A model generated the notes under the pieces. It saw only the letters and a program-made list of their open reading frames with translations. It was not told the DNA's origin and ran no database searches. The translations under genes and the position numbers were made by a program. 64,000 nucleotides of DNA from Erigeron canadensis. Taxonomy: Eukaryota > Streptophyta > Magnoliopsida > Asterales > Asteraceae. Shown here one piece after another: positions 59,675-64,000 of the stretch (position 1 is its first letter; every line of letters begins with the position of its first letter). The stretch spans positions 30,203,516-30,267,515 of the forward strand of contig NC_057766.1 of the NCBI RefSeq assembly GCF_010389155.1. Direction: 5' to 3'.

Positions 59675-62228
59675 GTTTATGCTTTTATTTTTAATGTTGG
59701 ATTATGGTTATGTTATTTTTTTTTAAATGGATTATGTTTTGTGTTTTTTTGAATCTGGATTTTGGTTGTCTTATGTTATCGAGTTTATCGGATTTTATTT
59801 CGGTTGATGCTATGAATGTGTAGTTTTGATGATAATATTTGGATTAGATTATGTGATTATTTGTATTGCTATGCTAGTAAAATGATTAGTTTAGGAAAAG
59901 GGAGTAAGAAATAGTGATTTTTTGTGTTGTTTTAATGGCTTAGTTTAAGAATGCGAGGGTGAATCGACTTGAATTGGAGTAGGTCATTTATGATGTAACA
60001 AGGGTTACAATTGAATGTCGGTGGGCTAGCGTTGAGGTACGAATGTACGAGTGTATTTGCATTGAAGAGTTTTTTAAATGTTAGTGTTGCTTTATAGGTA
60101 GTATCTTAGGTTGAGATCTTTGATGTAGGGTTTAGGGTAAGAACTTGAAATTTTTAGATTAGCGAAAAGAGACTTGTATGTATATTTGTTTTGTGTTTAT
60201 TTGTAATAGACGTGCGATTTGTATTTGGTATTATAGACATTTTGACATATTTAAATGTGTGTCTTTTTGGGTGCTAGGAGTATCTGATAGGTTTGAAAAT
60301 GTCAATTAGTTACCAATGACCCTGTTATACGAAGCTACAGGTTTGCAGCTTTTACATCTGTATTAGTCTATGCAACTGATTCTTGTTTACTAGAACTCTA
60401 ATGTATGTGTCTAAGCTTTTTGATCAGTAACTTATAAGATCCGAAAGTTGTTTATGATGCTCTTCATATCCATGTTTTTTTATGAACTTATAAATGTTAT
60501 CAAAATAACTGGTTTACATTGAAGGATTTAGATGCTAAGAGGCATATAATTAGTGTTTCTGTTCTGCATTGTGCAGTGGTTTGGATGTAGCATCTGTGTT
60601 TTCCTGTAGCCTGTAGGTACTATCTTAGGCTGAAAGTTTGTTCAAGGGATTTGATGGTAGAACTTAAAAGGTTTTACTTGAAGTTTTGTAAATAATCTGT
60701 AGATGTATAATTGTAAGATGCTGAATTGAGTGTTTTGCTGGGCTCATTATACAGACCAGCATATATGGCTGTTGGACTTCCCATTCCTCAGCTTGAGTAA
60801 GATTCTATCTGAATTGACTTGATGGATAGCACCCCCTCTAACAGTCTCTTATCAGTAGTTTTTTTAGAACTTCTTAAGATGGTTAAGGTAATTTTTTTCC
60901 AGGCCACAATAATAGATATGCATGTTGCCATTGCAGTCGGCTTTTGAGTTATACTGCCAATGACCATTTTATAAATGGTGTCAACTATTTTTTTTTGTGA
61001 TGCTTGGAGCTTCCAATTGACCTTCAACCTTAATTACTTAGTTGAATGCAGTTGCAGATTTACAGCTCCCATCTGTGTTTTCTTTAGGTGAGTTGGCACT
61101 TGTCATCACTCTTGTGACCTTAAGATAGTTCTTAGGAATGGAGCAATTTCATGAATATCATCATATCTTGAATGTTGAAAAAATTATGAATTGTCCAGTC
61201 TTTGGTTCCAAAAATTTTTGCCCTGGATCAGGGCTACTGATATAAGATGTTTCACACTGCTATCTTTTTAGATGGATGAATATATTATATATATATATAT
61301 ATGCATGTGACTATAGACTTGTTTAATGAGCTTACATCTCTGTGACCCTGCTTTCTGTGCTCTATTGTATTACATTATCTATAATTGTATATGGTCTTGA
61401 TAAACAGTCATACAATTTCGGATTGGGTTTTTGGATATTTGAACAAAGTCTTTCTACATACATGTAATGCAATTTCATAAATTTCAAATCTTTTTATCCA
61501 TGGGTCTTGATAATCTATGATTATGTACCCCAAGTATTTTGGCTCTGTCCCTTTGCAAGCAATGTTAAGGGAGATGCTTGCAAATTAAGTGAGCAACCAA
61601 ATAAATTAATCTCAATAGAGGGATAATAAGTAGATGATAACAATCATGAGTAGATAACAAGTATGAAAAACTATCATAGATCAATCCAAAGTGACTAATT
61701 AGTTGTCCAAGGGTGTAAGTAATATTTGACCTTTGTTTATCAATTAAGTACTTTCCTTTTACGTATATTTATTTATAACTTATAGATTAATTAGTTGTCT
61801 TTTGAAGATGTTTGTGTTTTCAATAACATTGTTTAGATGATCTTTATGTTTTTTGCATTGGTATGCTTTGCACAACCTCAGAACCTCTTATCATTCTGTG
61901 TTTTTTCCGACTAAAAGACCAAAACAATGCCAATCTATTCTGAGCTAGTTGTGTATAAAAATATGTCCGAAGTCTTTATTTATCTGTAAGCTATATGTTT
62001 TCAATACAAATGGGCGATATTATTTATAATAATATTTGCTACAGATTAACTTTCACTGGCTAATAATACATGGTATTGGACTATTGGTATTTTTTATGTT
62101 GCTTCCAAAGTTGTTCATGTCACTTTATTTTTAGTGGAAAAATAAGTTGTATATGTAACATAATCTTTTGCTAATCGGATGTGTTAGTATTTGTATATAT
62201 AATAATTTATAATTTCTCCACCATACAA
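59675..62228. other. Downstream of L26, no gene seen
   Basis: AT-rich sequence with 3' untranslated region near its start. A TA microsatellite occurs at 61287-61303. Several short words recur (for example TGAAGTTTG/GTAGCATCTGTGTTTTC-like), but no gene or bounded element is supported. Confidence 0.35.
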
Positions 62229-62922
62229 GGGGGAGGAAATGGTTACCATTCTTCCCCTCATTTTGCCACGTTATTTTACTCTATTCTTTCCTCATCTTCC
62301 CCAAATCACTGGGGACACTTTCTCCTATCTTCCCCCATATCTACCTCATCATTTCTTTTACACTTATTTTTAATACTATTTAATTTCTTTTTCATTTATT
62401 TTTAATACTATTTGATTTGAAGGAGGTTGAGAATATTGTTGATTAAGAATAGGTTGAGAAAAGTGTAGATTTGGAAGGGGTTGATTTTGAATAGGTTGAT
62501 TTGGGAGATGTTGAGGGTAATTAAACAAACGATTTCGATTGTTCTTAGGAAAGGGGTTTTTTCTAGTTTTATTTGGATCCATTTTTTATAAAAGTGGTGA
62601 AGAAATAAGAAGAAAAACAGAAATGGTAGAATGTTTTGTGTTTTGTGTTAAAAAAGATTGTATATATAGTGAAAAAGGTAAAGGTTATTAAAAAAAATAA
62701 AAAAATTTTTTTTTTTTAATACAACGGTCTTGAGACCCGTTAGTGGGGGGTCCCACGAGTTTGACCAACCAATCAGCCACCTTCTCTTTCCTCCCTCTCT
62801 CCTCTTTCTTCTTCTTCCCCGCAGCGGCTTCCTTCCCCCAATTTCCTTCTCTCTCTTGCAGTTAAACACCGGCGGCGGTATGCCCGTCCGGGCCCGCGAC
62901 CCCGCTTCCACTCCCTCCCCTC
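62229..62922 (-). mobile_element. Harbinger-like element with ORF1-type start
   Basis: Ends are GGGGGAGGAAATGGTTACC at the left and (complement) GAGGGGAGGGAGTGGAAGC at the right. TAA follows the right end (62923-62925) and CAA precedes the left, so the target duplication is degraded. On the minus strand a TATATATAC box (about 62658-62668) precedes a short ORF. The GC-rich right terminus (62730-62920) contrasts with the AT-rich rest. 694 bp, no transposase. Confidence 0.6.
62376..62582 (-). CDS. Truncated Harbinger ORF1-like peptide
   Basis: A 68-codon ORF starting MDPNKTRKNPFPKNNRNRLF, very rich in Asn, Pro, Gln and Phe (YPQHLPNQPIQNQPLPNLHF), ending in IVLKINEKEIK. Such MDPN-starting, Asn/Pro-rich N-termini precede the Myb/SANT-like domain of the second protein of plant PIF/Harbinger transposons; this is from family knowledge and not a search. 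The domain itself is missing, so the peptide is truncated by internal deletion of the element. It may still be transcribed from the element's TATA box. Confidence 0.45.
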   Translation of the reverse strand: MDPNKTRKNPFPKNNRNRLFNYPQHLPNQPIQNQPLPNLHFSQPILNQQYSQPPSNQIVLKINEKEIK

Positions 62923-63138
62923 TAAGATTTATCACAATCTTTTGGTCATCTTAGATACGTCCAATCGATACATACTCTCACATTTTAAACGTAGCTGTTG
63001 AAACCCTGTTTAACTAAATCCTAAAACAATAAATAGTCAAACCTGATTTTTGCCTAGTTGATAAACATGATGTATATATTAAAAATCTATGTAAATGTAC
63101 GAGTACTTTATGCGTGAAATGTATAAGATTTTAAAACA

Positions 63139-64000
63139 TCTACTAATTTTAACCAAATTTCGTTTTAACCCCCTAAATTTAAACCAAATTTCGTTTTAAC
63201 CCCCTAAAATTTCTATTTTTTAACTTTTACCTCACATCAAAGTTTTCGCTTTTATTTTCGTGACACTAAACTTTTATATTCTCATGTTTTCATCAAACAA
63301 CTTTCATACAGTTACGGTTTTACTCTTAAACATTTGGTCTTTGATTATTTTCATTTGTTTTTTTATACATATAGCGTTTTCATTATACAATAATTTTTAT
63401 TATCGTTACGTCTAACGTTCATGTTACATTTAAGACATTAGCATAGTTATTGTTCATCTTTTTATACATCTTAATATTCTTTACATTATTTTTATTGTAT
63501 TGCTATATGTTTAGTTGTTTTTTTAATGAAAATTTTCATCTCTTTTAACTTGTATCCCACATCAAAGTTTTCGTTTTCATTTTTATTGACACTAAACTTT
63601 TGTGTTCTTAGGTTTTCATCATACAATATGTACACAGTTATGGTTTTACTTGTAAAGATTTAGTTTTTGATTATTTTCTTCCGTTTTTATACATATATAT
63701 ATAACGTTTTTAAGATATAATAATTTTCATTATGCTTAAGTCTTATATTCATGAAACATTTAAAGTATTAATATAGTTATTATTTGTGTTCTTATACGAC
63801 TTATTATTCCTTTACAATATTTTTAATATTATTGCTAGATGGTTAGTTATAATTTTTAAAGTTTGGGTTCGAATATTTGACATAAATTTGCCAAAACTTT
63901 ATTGTATACTCTCCGCTTCCTTAGAGCCCTCACTTTCTCACTCAACTTACTCAAACGCTCGCCAAAAATGTATCCTGTAGCAACGCACGGGGTCAACCAC
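63139..64000 (+). mobile_element. Helitron running off the right edge
   Basis: The left end begins TCTACTAATTTTAACCAAAT after an A. The last bases of the window, CCTGTAGCAACGCACGGGGT followed by CAACCAC, match a Helitron 3' hairpin region; the terminal CTAG would lie just outside. An internal ~310-bp duplication is listed separately. No coding capacity is seen in the part available. Confidence 0.6.
63215..63850. repeat. ~310-bp tandem duplication in the Helitron
   Basis: Two diverged direct copies, about 63215-63515 and 63530-63850. Shared blocks include CACATCAAAGTTTTCG, GACACTAAACTTTT, GGTTTTACT and TTTTTATACATATA. A smaller direct repeat, AACCAAATTTCGTTTTAACC, occurs twice at about 63151-63205. 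Confidence 0.75.

Noticed and set aside
62730..62954. Plus- and minus-strand frames in the GC-rich segment.
   Set aside because: They coincide with the GC-rich terminus of a Harbinger-like element and show no domain.

Overview
The window is nuclear DNA of a flowering plant, most likely a eudicot. It is very AT-rich, its genes have GT..AG introns with plant-style junctions, the protein families are plant-specific, and non-autonomous transposons are dense. Several gene and repeat features fit an asterid, perhaps Asteraceae, but that is inference. No bacterial, organellar or viral genome segment is seen.

Ten protein-coding genes can be supported. (1) 949-5002 (+): eight-exon CRM-domain organelle intron-splicing factor. 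(2) 13264-13716 (-): conserved small plant protein of unknown function. (3) 17149-19722 (-): LRK10-like receptor kinase, two exons. (4) 23680-25590 (-): class-I glutamine amidotransferase of the GAT1_2.1 type, four exons. (5-7) 33722-34018, 34930-35220 and 41743-42024 (all -): three type-2 non-specific lipid transfer proteins in a loose cluster. (8) 46397-47053 (-): unrecognised His-rich protein. (9) 51095-52585 (+): WEB-family coiled-coil protein. (10) 56165-57882 (+): lipid phosphate phosphatase, seven exons. (11) 59210-59674 (+): ribosomal protein L26/uL24 brings the total to eleven loci, counting each LTP separately. A decayed PPR gene lies at 20998-21840 (-), and an RNase H-like retroelement scrap at 7025-7160 (-). 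The genes show no shared pathway or operon logic.

The space between genes is a catalogue of mobile DNA. Many ends could be fixed from terminal repeats plus target-site duplications. There are tRNA-derived SINEs at 84-229 and inside the receptor-kinase intron at 18426-18647. Helitrons lie at 8107-9142, 14662-~16063, 16071-16622, 35626-36698, 42842-44114 and from ~63139 off the right edge. A hAT element (35871-36436) sits inside the fourth Helitron. PIF/Harbinger (Tourist-type) elements lie at 10978-12173, 31441-31635, 38701-39835, 45391-45670, 55438-55771 and ~62229-62922. A CACTA element is at 36833-38126, Stowaway MITEs at 22945-23217 and 42334-42591, and long-armed foldback elements at 9161-9556, 31789-32104 and 39010-39154. 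A 2.4 kb solo LTR at 28779-31187 has a perfect 5-bp duplication.

No clearly new biological system is visible. The observations most worth following are two Harbinger-like elements carrying their own promoter and short ORF (one interrupted by a single in-frame TAG), the Helitron pair whose second copy documents a later hAT insertion, and the tandem-repeat-bearing Helitron placed end to end with another.
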